DNA of 64,000 nt from Algibacter luteus (GTDB taxonomy: Bacteria > Bacteroidota > Bacteroidia > Flavobacteriales > Flavobacteriaceae): assembly GCF_900141715.1 (NCBI RefSeq), contig NZ_FQYK01000006.1, forward strand, positions 99,197-163,196, written 5' to 3'. Numbering within the stretch: position 1 is the first letter of the stretch; every line of letters starts with the position of its first letter. The notes under the pieces are model-generated. The model was not told where the DNA came from. It was given only the letters and a program-made list of their open reading frames with translations, and did not search any database. Shown piece after piece: positions 19,551 to 27,827 of the stretch. The translations under genes and the position numbers were made by a program.

Positions 19551-20702
19551 ATGAAACTATTTCAATATCTTTTTATAGCACTCTTATTAATGGGGTGCGA
19601 AACTAAAATACCCACAAAAAATACATCATCTGAAGATTTAAAAAATTGGGCATTTCCGTATTTTGAAAAAGTTGATAGCTTAAACCCTATTTTAAGTCCA
19701 ACCTCGGATTTAAAATTTATAGACCCTATTACAAACAATACGGTAAATTGGGAAGAACGCAATGTGCTTAACCCAACAGCAATTGTAAAAGACAATAAAG
19801 TTTATTTATTATACAGAGCACAAGACTCTTTGGGAACTTCCCGAATTGGTATGGCTATAAGTGAAGACGGTTTGCATTTCGATAAAATGCCAGAACCTAT
19901 TTTCTATCCTGATACCGATGCTATGAAAATTTACGAATGGAACTATAAAAAAGATTCGACTGCGAAAACAAATTCTGAAGACTGTTATTTCTGTTATTTT
20001 GATGGTGTGGAAGACCCTAGAATTATAGAGAGTGATACTGGAGAATATTTTATGACCTACACATCTTACGATGGAAAAACGGCTCGCTTGAGTATCGCAT
20101 CATCAAAAGATTTAGCAACTTGGATAAAACACGGATTGATTTTAAAAAATGAAAAATATAAAGATTTATGGTCTAAAGCTGGAGCCATAGTAAGTGAATT
20201 ACTAGGCAATAAAATGGTTGCAAAAAAAATTGATGGCAAATACTGGATGTATTTTGGCGATACTAATATTTTTATGGCATATTCTGAAGACCTTATAAAT
20301 TGGGAAGTCGCTGAAAACTCGGAATCTAAAAAAATGATTTCTGTGTTACATCCAAGAATGGGTTATTTTGATAGCAGATTAGTTGAACCTGGACCTTATG
20401 CGTTAATTACAGACGATGGCATTCTGTTAATTTATAATGGTAGTAATGCCGAAAATTTTAACGATACGAGTTTACCGAAATTTACTTATGCTGCAGGACA
20501 AGCCTTGTTTGATAAAAACGCACCTTTTAAACTAATTGATAGAACGGATAAGCATTTTATTCACCCAGATAAAGATTATGAAAAAGTGGGTGAAGTGAAT
20601 GAAGTATGTTTCGTTGAAGGTTTAGTTTATTTTAATAACCAATGGTTTTTATATTATGGTACTGCAGATTCTAAAATTGCAGTTGCCGTATATAAAGATT
20701 AA
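19551..20702 (+). CDS. GH130-family glycosidase/phosphorylase lipoprotein
   Basis: 383 residues; lipobox LLMGC with Cys16. Five-bladed-propeller signature motifs of GH130 (formerly DUF377): LNPTAIVKDNKVYLLYRA, RIGMAISEDGLHF, GVEDPRI near residue 155, and the closing VCFVEGLVYFNNQWFLYYGTADSKIAVA. GH130 members are mannoside phosphorylases or hydrolases, and I cannot separate the two here. Membrane anchoring suggests action on oligosaccharides at the cell surface or in the periplasm. No other carbohydrate genes adjoin it. Confidence 0.8.
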   Translation: MKLFQYLFIALLLMGCETKIPTKNTSSEDLKNWAFPYFEKVDSLNPILSPTSDLKFIDPITNNTVNWEERNVLNPTAIVKDNKVYLLYRAQDSLGTSRIGMAISEDGLHFDKMPEPIFYPDTDAMKIYEWNYKKDSTAKTNSEDCYFCYFDGVEDPRIIESDTGEYFMTYTSYDGKTARLSIASSKDLATWIKHGLILKNEKYKDLWSKAGAIVSELLGNKMVAKKIDGKYWMYFGDTNIFMAYSEDLINWEVAENSESKKMISVLHPRMGYFDSRLVEPGPYALITDDGILLIYNGSNAENFNDTSLPKFTYAAGQALFDKNAPFKLIDRTDKHFIHPDKDYEKVGEVNEVCFVEGLVYFNNQWFLYYGTADSKIAVAVYKD

Positions 20703-20707
20703 AAATT

Positions 20708-21658
20708 TTAAAATTTGCCTTTGGTAAATACTAAAAACATAAAAACACCATAACAAATTACCAGAAAGAATCCTTCGAGTCGTCCTATTTGTAATCGTTT
20801 GGGTAAAAATATTAATGGAATTAAAACTGCCGAAAAACCAAGCATCCAAAAAATATCGCTTGAAAGAATTTGTGGTTCTGTTACTGGAATTGGCTTAACT
20901 AAGGCTGTTAATCCTAAAACGGAACCTATATTAAATATATTTGAGCCAATTAAATTTCCTAAAGAAATAGCTTTCTCCTTTTTAGCTGCGGCTATTACCG
21001 ATGCTGCTAATTCTGGAACACTGGTGCCAATTGCAATTAAAGAAACGCCTATTACGGCTTCACTTACTCCTACAGAACGCGCGATTTCTTTAGAACCTTC
21101 TACCAACCATTCGCTACCAAAATATAACGCCACCGCACCAATTAATAACCATAGTGCAATTTTAAAATTTGATATAGTAGAAAGTGCTTCGTCAACTTCT
21201 TCTACAACCAAATCCTTTTTTGCACTTTTAATAAGAATGACTAAAAATAAAAGAAGGCCGATGAAAAGTATAGCTCCTTCTAATGCCGATAGCAGGTTGT
21301 CGTTTTTTAAAAAATAATAAAGTACTATTGAAAAAACCATCATTACTGGCCAATTAAGCTTGTAAAACGATTTATCGACAGCTATAGCACCTACCAAAGC
21401 AGTAATTCCCAGAACTAAACCGATATTAGCAATATTTGATCCTACAACATTATTTATGGCTATTGCAGGTGAACCTGAAAGTGCTGCTTGTAAACTAACT
21501 AATAACTCGGGTGCAGACGTGGCAAAAGATACCACCGTCATACCAATAACCATTCTAGAGATATTAAATTTAAATGATAATGCTACCGAAGATCTAACAA
21601 GATACTCTCCTCCTACGACTAACAAAATAAAACCAAGGATTACCCAAAGGATACTCAT
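20708..21658 (-). CDS. Calcium/sodium antiporter (CaCA family, YrbG-like)
   Basis: 316 residues, about ten membrane segments in two homologous halves. Each alpha-repeat is visible: SFATSAPELLVSL with GSNIANIG in the first half, and AIGTSVPELAASV with GSNIFNIG in the second. The acidic loop (VVEEVDEAL) joins the halves. It exchanges Ca2+ (or K+) for Na+ at the inner membrane. It is convergent with the GH130 gene with only 5 bp between. Confidence 0.92.
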   Translation of the reverse strand: MSILWVILGFILLVVGGEYLVRSSVALSFKFNISRMVIGMTVVSFATSAPELLVSLQAALSGSPAIAINNVVGSNIANIGLVLGITALVGAIAVDKSFYKLNWPVMMVFSIVLYYFLKNDNLLSALEGAILFIGLLLFLVILIKSAKKDLVVEEVDEALSTISNFKIALWLLIGAVALYFGSEWLVEGSKEIARSVGVSEAVIGVSLIAIGTSVPELAASVIAAAKKEKAISLGNLIGSNIFNIGSVLGLTALVKPIPVTEPQILSSDIFWMLGFSAVLIPLIFLPKRLQIGRLEGFFLVICYGVFMFLVFTKGKF

Positions 21659-21805
21659 AAATAAAATTTTTGCGAAGATAATACAAGAATTTACGAATTA
21701 CGATTTTTGAATTATGATTTTCAAATTGGAGTTGAAAACTTAAAATTTAGTTAAATAACTACTAACATAGTTGTATAACTATAAAAATAGTTATAGGTTT
21801 GTAAT

Positions 21806-21913
21806 GCGTTAGGGATTGCAGTGCTTAGCTTTTGGCGAGGCGAGCATCGAGCCAAAACTAGTAGCGAAAAGCCCGACCATTGTGGTAACCTGCCTGCCGG
21901 CAGGCAGGCGCCC
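21806..21913 (+). repeat. Dispersed GC-rich intergenic repeat, copy A
   Basis: Runs from GCGTTAGGGATTG to CGCCC. It contains AAGCCCGACC-ATTGTGGTAAC followed by the perfect 20-bp palindrome at 21889-21908. The middle of this copy differs from the others. It lies in the 21659-21965 gap between the antiporter and blaI genes; the remainder of the gap is AT-rich and holds nothing else I can name. Confidence 0.85.
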
Positions 21914-21965
21914 AAATTAAAACACATAAGTTTACGCTTGTACCGACTTAAAAACACATGAATTA

Positions 21966-22325
21966 ATGGAAAAATTAACCAATAAGGAAGAGGAAATTAT
22001 GCACATTTTATGGAAGTTAGAAAAGGCTTTTGTAAAAGATGTACTTGCAGAAATAAAAGATGACAAACCACATTATAACACGCTTTCTACAATTATTAGA
22101 AATTTAGAAGACAAAGGTTATGTGGCTTACAACGCTTATGGTAAAACACACCAGTACTACCCTATTGTGAAAAAAGAGGATTATAGAAAACGATTTATGA
22201 ACATGGCCATAGATAATTATTTTAATAATTCGTATAAAAATGTGGTGTCGTTTTTTGCTAAGGAAGAAAAAATAAGTGTTGAGGACTTAAAGGAGATTAT
22301 TAAACTAATTGAAAAAGAAGCCTAA
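21966..22325 (+). CDS. BlaI/MecI-family transcriptional repressor
   Basis: 119 residues. Winged-helix domain 1-75 with LTNKEEEIMHILWKL at the start and HYNTLSTIIRNLEDKGYV as recognition helix and wing, then a helical dimerisation tail. Repressors of this family are inactivated by cleavage triggered by a partner M56 sensor protease, which is the next gene (2-bp gap). Confidence 0.9.
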   Translation: MEKLTNKEEEIMHILWKLEKAFVKDVLAEIKDDKPHYNTLSTIIRNLEDKGYVAYNAYGKTHQYYPIVKKEDYRKRFMNMAIDNYFNNSYKNVVSFFAKEEKISVEDLKEIIKLIEKEA

Positions 22326-22327
22326 TC

Positions 22328-24118
22328 ATGGAACATATTATTAAAGCCAGTGCCATTATAACTATATTATACTTGTTTTATAAACTACTGTTACAGCGAG
22401 AAACATTCTTTAAGTCTAACCGATGGTTTTTGTTAATAGGACTGTTAGTTGCTTTAACTTTACCTTTGATTGTTATTCCGGTATACGTTGAGTATACACC
22501 TGTTAATGTAACCAATTACGCTTTTATTGATGTTACGCCTGCCGCGACAGATTCGGGATTGAGCTTACTAGATTATACCATATTTGCCTATGTATTGGGG
22601 ATGGTCTTGTTTTTTACGCGATTCTTAATTCAAATGTCTTCTTTAGCACGAGTTATAGCAGGAAATGACAAAGAGAAAATTGGCGAATACACTTTTGTGA
22701 AAACAGCTGAGGACGTGTCTCCCTTCTCATTCTTTAATTGGATTGTTTACAATCCAGATCAATTTGATCAAGCAGAGTTAAATCAGATAATAGCACACGA
22801 AAAGGTTCATGCAAAACAATACCACAGTATTGATATTTTACTTACACATTTGGCATGTATTGCGCTTTGGTTTAATCCGTTTATATGGCTTTATACTAAA
22901 GATTTAAAACAAAATTTAGAGTTTTTAGCTGATCATGATACCGTTAATACTGCGGTATGCAAAAAAACGTATCAATATACCTTGCTTAAAACGAGTGTGC
23001 CAACTCATCAATTGGCCTTAAGCAATAATTTCTATAATTCATTAATCAAAAAACGAATCGTTATGTTACAAAAAACAAAATCAAAAAACATTAAAAAAAT
23101 TAAGTATGCCCTTGTTGTTCCTTTAATAGCTCTATTTCTTATGAGTTTTAATATGAAGGAAATTTATATTGAAAAGACAGAACCTGTTGTGAATATGATG
23201 CCCAATACGATTCTAGGTAATTTAGAACCGTTTGAAACTTCAACTGCGCTTGGAAACGAAATGGTAACCGTTAAGCCATCCGTTATTAGCAATGGTATAG
23301 ATGCACGAAAAGAATTAGAAGTATTTATTATTACAAAAACCACAACCGATGCCGAATTAGATAAAATAGCGAAAACCGCCAAATCAAAAGGCGTTACATT
23401 AAAGTTTAAAGGTGTGAGTCGTAATGCAGAAGGTGAAATAACTGCCATTAAAATTGAAGCTTCTGGAAAAGACTCGAACGCCAATTTTAACTTAAACTCT
23501 GATGAAGCCATTGCACCTATTAAAATAGCTTTTGGTAAAAACGGGAAAAACATTTCTATTGGCAATGCAGATATTAAAAAAGAAATAATCTCTTATGTTA
23601 TAAAAGATGGCGATACTGTTAGTCACAAAATTCGTAAAACAGGAAGTGGCACTAATGCTATTTTTATTTCTGATGAGGACGAAGTTTATGAATTAAATAA
23701 TAATTCTATTCATTTTATAACTAAAGATAAGGGAGAAAACACCTTTAAAAAACGCATTAAGGTTGTTGAAATTAACGAAAACAGTGATAAAGACGATATT
23801 ATTGAAGTGATGGTAGATAATGACGACATCAATAAAGAAGAAGACATTATTATTGTTAAAGGCAATGAATCAAACGGGAAATCTTATAAAATAAAAACAT
23901 TAGGAAAAGGTGAAGGTAAAAACAAGTTTGTTTTAAAAACTGAAGATGGTGAAGAACCTTTATACATTATTGATGGTAAAGTTGTAGATTCAAAAACGTT
24001 TAAAGCATTAGATAATGATGATATTAAAACTATAAACGTGATTAAAGGAGATTCCGCCATTAAAAAACATGGTAAACCGGCTGAACATGGTGTTGTTGAA
24101 ATTACTACCAAAAAATAA
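22328..24118 (+). CDS. M56 (BlaR1-like) sensor metallopeptidase with C-terminal plug-like domain
   Basis: 596 residues. Four membrane segments (about 5-22, 33-53, 83-103, 260-278). Zinc protease motif H157-E-K-V-H161 within IIAHEKVHAKQY, and ENLEFLADH-type second motif near 195-203. After the last membrane segment comes a long periplasmic region with many D/N/K-rich strands. It ends in a module (about 545-596) with PLYIIDGKVV ... IKTINVIKGDSAIKKHG ... GVVEITTKK, the pattern of TonB-receptor plug domains. It is co-transcribed with the BlaI gene. The signal it senses is unknown; no beta-lactamase is nearby. Confidence 0.85.
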   Translation: MEHIIKASAIITILYLFYKLLLQRETFFKSNRWFLLIGLLVALTLPLIVIPVYVEYTPVNVTNYAFIDVTPAATDSGLSLLDYTIFAYVLGMVLFFTRFLIQMSSLARVIAGNDKEKIGEYTFVKTAEDVSPFSFFNWIVYNPDQFDQAELNQIIAHEKVHAKQYHSIDILLTHLACIALWFNPFIWLYTKDLKQNLEFLADHDTVNTAVCKKTYQYTLLKTSVPTHQLALSNNFYNSLIKKRIVMLQKTKSKNIKKIKYALVVPLIALFLMSFNMKEIYIEKTEPVVNMMPNTILGNLEPFETSTALGNEMVTVKPSVISNGIDARKELEVFIITKTTTDAELDKIAKTAKSKGVTLKFKGVSRNAEGEITAIKIEASGKDSNANFNLNSDEAIAPIKIAFGKNGKNISIGNADIKKEIISYVIKDGDTVSHKIRKTGSGTNAIFISDEDEVYELNNNSIHFITKDKGENTFKKRIKVVEINENSDKDDIIEVMVDNDDINKEEDIIIVKGNESNGKSYKIKTLGKGEGKNKFVLKTEDGEEPLYIIDGKVVDSKTFKALDNDDIKTINVIKGDSAIKKHGKPAEHGVVEITTKK

Positions 24119-24142
24119 AAGCATCATTTTAGTTTAAAATTC

Positions 24143-24170
24143 AAAGGCACTCCTACGAGTGTCTTTTTTT
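24143..24170 (+). terminator. Intrinsic terminator after the blaI-M56 pair
   Basis: Stem GGCACTC / GAGTGTC (one G-U pair) with a CTAC loop, followed by seven T. Confidence 0.8.
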
Positions 24171-24492
24171 GTTTTAAATATCCTAAAAAAAGATGAATTC
24201 ATTAAAATATTGAATTTTTATAACAAAAAGCCCCTAGGGTTTTAAAAAACAGAACAAAACACCTCTATATTTATAACATAATTTTACTTTTTTAATATAA
24301 TTTATTACTAATTGAAACTTAGATAAAGGTAGTCACTACAATATTAAAACTAATTTCATTTTATTAATTACAAATCTATATCCAAATTCATCGATTTTTG
24401 CTTAAACGTTTGGTAGACATATCTTGAAATCTATATCTTCAAAAAACATTCAAAAAAATAATCTAATTAATAATCTTCTAAATTTTAAAACT
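24171..24492. other. AT-rich intergenic stretch, nothing recognised
   Basis: About 320 bp, very A+T-rich, with a short AAAAGCCCCTAGGG-TTTT inverted repeat near 24226-24245 that could be a weak second terminator. No ORF, RNA or repeat that I can support. Confidence 0.4.
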
Positions 24493-24552
24493 ATGATTGC
24501 ACTTGCCAAAATTATCATTAGTGTGATATTATTTCTAATCGCACTTATTTAA
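24493..24552 (+). CDS. Possible 19-residue hydrophobic peptide
   Basis: ATG at 24493, TAA at 24550-24552, product M-IALAKIIISVILFLIALI. It is wholly hydrophobic apart from one Lys, as in small membrane peptides and type I toxin peptides. No clear -7 element and no antisense RNA can be shown, so this may be chance. Confidence 0.2.
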   Translation: MIALAKIIISVILFLIALI

Positions 24553-24590
24553 TCAAAATGCTGTAAAACTTAGTCTAGAATAAGTTTTAC

Positions 24591-24598
24591 TATTTTTG
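24591..24598 (+). promoter_or_regulatory. -7 promoter element for the 50-residue ORF
   Basis: TATTTTTG matches TAnnTTTG exactly, 19 bp before the GTG at 24618. It supports that very small ORF as a real gene. Confidence 0.5.
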
Positions 24599-24617
24599 CA
24601 TTAAAACAGACAGCAAC

Positions 24618-24770
24618 GTGAAAAAGCAAGTTTTTAAAATATTAGCAAAGGTTAACAAACTCATCTTACCGAGTTATTCCAAAAAACAATTAGATTTAGC
24701 TAAAGCCACTAAAATACAAATGGCAATTATAGGCTGGAGATGGTTTGTAACCAGAAATGCATTAAATTGA
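24618..24770 (+). CDS. Conserved-looking 50-residue basic protein
   Basis: GTG start at 24618, TGA at 24768-24770. The product begins V/M-KKQVFKILAKVNKLILPSY and ends IQMAIIGWRWFVTRNALN: amphipathic basic helix, then a hydrophobic W/F-rich end. From memory, short flavobacterial proteins of this pattern (KKxxFKxLAKxNKxxLPSY ... IIGWRxxVTxxALD) are often labelled 'SsrA-binding protein', although 50 residues cannot hold an SmpB fold. A consensus -7 element directly upstream supports expression. True function unknown. Confidence 0.6.
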   Translation: MKKQVFKILAKVNKLILPSYSKKQLDLAKATKIQMAIIGWRWFVTRNALN

Positions 24771-24823
24771 TAGGTAAAATTTGCATTTTGGCTTAAATTT
24801 TGTTTTTTAAATGATTGGTATAT

Positions 24824-24831
24824 TACATTTG
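24824..24831 (+). promoter_or_regulatory. -7 promoter element that fixes the start of the coiled-coil gene
   Basis: TACATTTG matches TAnnTTTG exactly, with a TTTTG at 24798-24802 placed like a -33 element. It lies downstream of an in-frame ATG at 24815, which therefore cannot be the start of this transcript. Confidence 0.6.
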
Positions 24832-24868
24832 TACAATAATTAAAAAAAGCCCCACAAATCGAACACTC

Positions 24869-27598
24869 ATGGTTAAACATATTTATCCATTAATATTATT
24901 TTTAAGCTTCACCATAAACCTATTTGCTCAAGAAGAAGCCAAAATTGCTACCAAATTCGCTCAAGATGGTGCGCTTTATGCCACTGAAGCATCAAATTCT
25001 GAAACTATTGCTGAATTTAAAGAGAACGAAAGATGTATCGTAACTAGCTACTTAGGCAGTTATACCTACAAAGTAAAATATAAAGACCTTGTTGGCTTTG
25101 TAAAAGATCAATATCTCTTTGTGAATGAGCAAATGATGGATTTATATTTCGATCATGAAGAAGCTCAAAGAATAAAAGCTATTGCCGAAAGGAAAGAAAG
25201 ACAAAGAAAATTAGACGAAATAGCGAATAAAGCCAATGCAGAAAAAGCTTTAATCGAACAACGAAAGAAAGATTCTATTGCAGCAATTGAAGCTGAAGCC
25301 AATAGAATACTGATGGAGAAAAAACGTAATGACTCCATTGCTAAGGCTAAAGTTGAAGCTGAAAGACTTTTAGCCTTACAAAAACGTAACGACTCCATTG
25401 CAAAAGCGAAAGCCGAAGAAGAACGCCTGCGTTTAGTGCAAGCCAAAAAAGATTCTTTGGCCCGAGTAGCTTTAGAACAAAAAAGACTTCTAGAAGAAAA
25501 ACGAAAACAAGATTCAATCGCTAAAGCAAAAGCGGAAGCCCAAGCTGAAGCTGAAAGACTTTTAGCCTTACAAAAACGTAACGACTCCATTGCAAAAGCT
25601 AAAGCCGAAGAAGAACGCCTGCGTTTAGAACAAGCCAAAAAAGATTCTTTGGCCCAAGTAGCTTTAGAACAAAAAAGACGATTAGAAGAAAAGCAGAAGC
25701 AAGACTCTATCGCTAAAGCAAAAGCGGAAGCCCAAGCTGAAGCTGAAAGACTTTTAGCCTTACAAAAACGTAACGACTCCATTGCAAAAGCTAAAGCCGA
25801 AGAAGAACGCCTGCGTTTAGAACAAGCCAAAAAAGATTCTTTGGCCCAAGTAGCTTTAGAACAAAAAAGACGATTAGAAGAAAAGCAAAAGCAAGACTCT
25901 ATCGTTAAAGCAAAAGCGGAAGCCCAAGCTGAAGTAGAAAGACTCCTTGCAATACAAAAACGTAACGACTCCATCGCAAAAGCTAAAGCCCAAGAAGAAC
26001 GACTGCGTTTAGAACAAGCCAAAAAAGATTCTTTAGCCCGAGTAGCTTTAGAACAAAAAAGACTTTTAGAAGAAAAGAAAAAACAAGACTCTATCATTAA
26101 AGCAAAAGCTGATGCTCAAGCCGAAGCTGAAAGACTTTTAGCCATACAAAAACGTAACGACTCTATAGCTAAAGCGAAAGCCGAAGAAGAACGACTGCGT
26201 TTAGCGCAAGTCAAAAAAGATTCTTTAGCCCAAGTAGCTTTAGAACAAAAAAGACGATTAGAGGAAAAGCAAAAACAAGACTCTATCGCCAAAGCAAAAG
26301 CTGAGGCTCAAGCTGAAGCTGAAAGACTCCTTGCATTACAAAAACGTAACGACTCCATTGCAAAAGCTAAAGCCGAAGAAGAACGCCTGCGTTTAGAGCA
26401 AGCCAAAAAAGATTCTTTAGCCCAAGTAGCTTTAGAACAAAAAAGACTTTTAGAAGAAAAGCAAAAACAAGATTCTATCGCTAAAGCAAAAGCTAAGGCT
26501 CAAGCCGAAGCAGAAAGACTCCTTGCGTTGCAAAAACGTAACGACTCTATAATAAAAGCTAAAGCCGAAGAAGAACGCCTGCGTTTGGAACAAGCCAAAA
26601 AAGATTCTATTGCCAAAGCTGAAGCAGAAGCAGAAAAGCTAATAGCACTGCGAAAACGAAACGACTCTATAATTAAAGCAGAAAAAGAAGCACAAGAGAA
26701 AGCACTGGAGCTACTAAGAAAAAGAAACGACTCTGTTGCTAAAGTTCAAGCAGCACAAAAAGCATTGGACGAAAGAAAAAAGCAAGAAGCGATGGCCAAA
26801 GCTGAAGCAGAAAGGCAAAAAGAACTCGAGCTTCTTAGAAAAAGAAACGACTCCGTTGCAAAAGCGCAAGCACAACAAAAAGCATTAGCAGCAGCTCAGG
26901 AACAAAATAAGTTGAATCAGAGTCAAGAGGCACAAGCAAAACTACTTCTAGAGAAAAGAATTAAAGATTCTGTCGCCCAAGCAATAGAAAAGGAACGTAA
27001 AGAATTACAAAAGCTTAAAAGACAAAACGATTCTATCGCTCAAGTTTTACAACAAGAACGCTTAGCATTAGAAAGAATAAGAAACAACACAAATAACGCA
27101 ACTGAAAATCAAGAGATCGCTTCTAAATCTGCTGAAGAAGAACGTAAACAAAAGGCCTTGTTAGAAAGGATGAAGTTTAGAGACTCTTGTCATTACCAGA
27201 TTAATGAATATGATAAATTCTATAACATCACAACTATAAGAACTGAGCCTTATACCTTAGGTAAAAATCTAACAGTAGAGCTTTACAAACAAGGTAGAAA
27301 AACAGACATCTTTTTCAATCTAACAGATGATTTAGGTTGCGCCACATATTTACCAAACCAAAGATCTAGCGTACGGGTAACCCTAGAAAACGATCGAACC
27401 ATAGCATTTTATCATTCTTGGGATATCGAATGCGGAGAAGTATTTCTTTTCAAAGCAAGATTATCCGATACGCATATAGAAATATTAAAAACTGCTCCCA
27501 TAAAATCTATTGAACTTCGCGGAACCGAAGACATTAAAATCATTCCTTTTATAGAATACAAAGAGTTCTTTATGGATAAGCTAAAATGTATAGAATAG
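24869..27598 (+). CDS. Secreted coiled-coil protein with six 64-residue tandem repeats
   Basis: 909 residues from ATG 24869, which begins a clean signal peptide (MVKHIYPLILFLSFTINLFAQ). Domains: an SH3-like segment (about 25-95, YKVKYKDLVGFVKDQYLF); a coiled coil (about 100-770) rich in E/K/A/Q, made of about 21-residue units each opening with R/K-x-D-S-I/L-A. Three units form a 64-residue super-repeat, present six times nearly unchanged plus partial copies. A non-repetitive C-terminal domain (about 775-909) contains two Cys pairs' worth of cysteines and many strands. Function unknown; a periplasmic or surface spacer is plausible. Transcription ends at the hairpin at 27605. Confidence 0.8.
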   Translation: MVKHIYPLILFLSFTINLFAQEEAKIATKFAQDGALYATEASNSETIAEFKENERCIVTSYLGSYTYKVKYKDLVGFVKDQYLFVNEQMMDLYFDHEEAQRIKAIAERKERQRKLDEIANKANAEKALIEQRKKDSIAAIEAEANRILMEKKRNDSIAKAKVEAERLLALQKRNDSIAKAKAEEERLRLVQAKKDSLARVALEQKRLLEEKRKQDSIAKAKAEAQAEAERLLALQKRNDSIAKAKAEEERLRLEQAKKDSLAQVALEQKRRLEEKQKQDSIAKAKAEAQAEAERLLALQKRNDSIAKAKAEEERLRLEQAKKDSLAQVALEQKRRLEEKQKQDSIVKAKAEAQAEVERLLAIQKRNDSIAKAKAQEERLRLEQAKKDSLARVALEQKRLLEEKKKQDSIIKAKADAQAEAERLLAIQKRNDSIAKAKAEEERLRLAQVKKDSLAQVALEQKRRLEEKQKQDSIAKAKAEAQAEAERLLALQKRNDSIAKAKAEEERLRLEQAKKDSLAQVALEQKRLLEEKQKQDSIAKAKAKAQAEAERLLALQKRNDSIIKAKAEEERLRLEQAKKDSIAKAEAEAEKLIALRKRNDSIIKAEKEAQEKALELLRKRNDSVAKVQAAQKALDERKKQEAMAKAEAERQKELELLRKRNDSVAKAQAQQKALAAAQEQNKLNQSQEAQAKLLLEKRIKDSVAQAIEKERKELQKLKRQNDSIAQVLQQERLALERIRNNTNNATENQEIASKSAEEERKQKALLERMKFRDSCHYQINEYDKFYNITTIRTEPYTLGKNLTVELYKQGRKTDIFFNLTDDLGCATYLPNQRSSVRVTLENDRTIAFYHSWDIECGEVFLFKARLSDTHIEILKTAPIKSIELRGTEDIKIIPFIEYKEFFMDKLKCIE
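25361..26607 (+). repeat. 192-bp in-frame tandem repeats
   Basis: Units begin at 25361, 25553, 25745, 25937, 26129, 26321 and (partial) 26513, exactly 192 bp apart, each starting GAAAGACT. Units 2 and 3 are almost identical at DNA level; the others carry scattered, mostly silent changes. Period 192 bp = 64 codons, so copy-number change keeps the frame. Confidence 0.95.
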
Positions 27599-27604
27599 CG
27601 AATA

Positions 27605-27640
27605 AAAAAAAGCGAGTTTCAAAATTGAAACTCGCTTTTA
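27605..27640. terminator. Intrinsic terminator
   Basis: Stem GCGAGTTTCAA / TTGAAACTCGC flanked by an A-tract and T-tract. It ends the coiled-coil gene and may also end the leftward tRNA-Arg transcript. Confidence 0.9.
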
Positions 27641-27667
27641 AATACTTTTTCTCTAGTAATATTTTTG

Positions 27668-27741
27668 TGACCATGGCAGGATTCAAACCTGCAACCTCTT
27701 GAGCCGTAATCAAGTGCGCTATTCAGTTGCGCCACATGGCC
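27668..27741 (-). tRNA. tRNA-Arg (anticodon ACG)
   Basis: 74 nt on the minus strand. Acceptor stem GGCCATG / CATGGTC with discriminator A, D-arm GCGC...GCGC, anticodon stem CTTGA / TCAAG with loop TTACGGC (anticodon ACG, inosine-modified in bacteria), T-arm GCAGG-TTTGAAT-CCTGC. CCA is not encoded. Confidence 0.95.
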
Positions 27742-27827
27742 TTTTTTCGTGGGTGCAAATATACATTTTTTATTAAAACTCCACCAAACAATTTCTTTCA
27801 ATTTTTTTAAATTCATTACTTTTGAAT

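Noticed and set aside
20799..21317. 172-codon plus-strand frame
   Set aside because: Antisense to the Ca/Na antiporter gene, which has clear family motifs.
21751..21957. 68-codon minus-strand frame containing ACLPAGR
   Set aside because: Produced by the palindrome of dispersed repeat A; a well-known kind of spurious frame.
24815..24868. Upstream start for the coiled-coil gene at ATG 24815
   Set aside because: A consensus -7 element lies at 24824-24831, downstream of that ATG, and the 24869 ATG gives a proper signal peptide.
25165..26097. 310-codon open frame on the minus strand, Ser/Ala/Phe-rich
   Set aside because: It is the antisense of the 192-bp coding repeats; its length comes only from repetition and its composition is unlike a real protein.
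25361..26607. Regular direct repeats as a CRISPR array
   Set aside because: The units are 192 bp, contiguous, coding and in frame; no spacers and no cas genes.
27817..27824. TACTTTTG as promoter of the Crp/Fnr gene at 27828
   Set aside because: It matches TAnnTTTG but ends only 3 bp before the ATG, so transcription would begin inside the gene; the real promoter must be further upstream.
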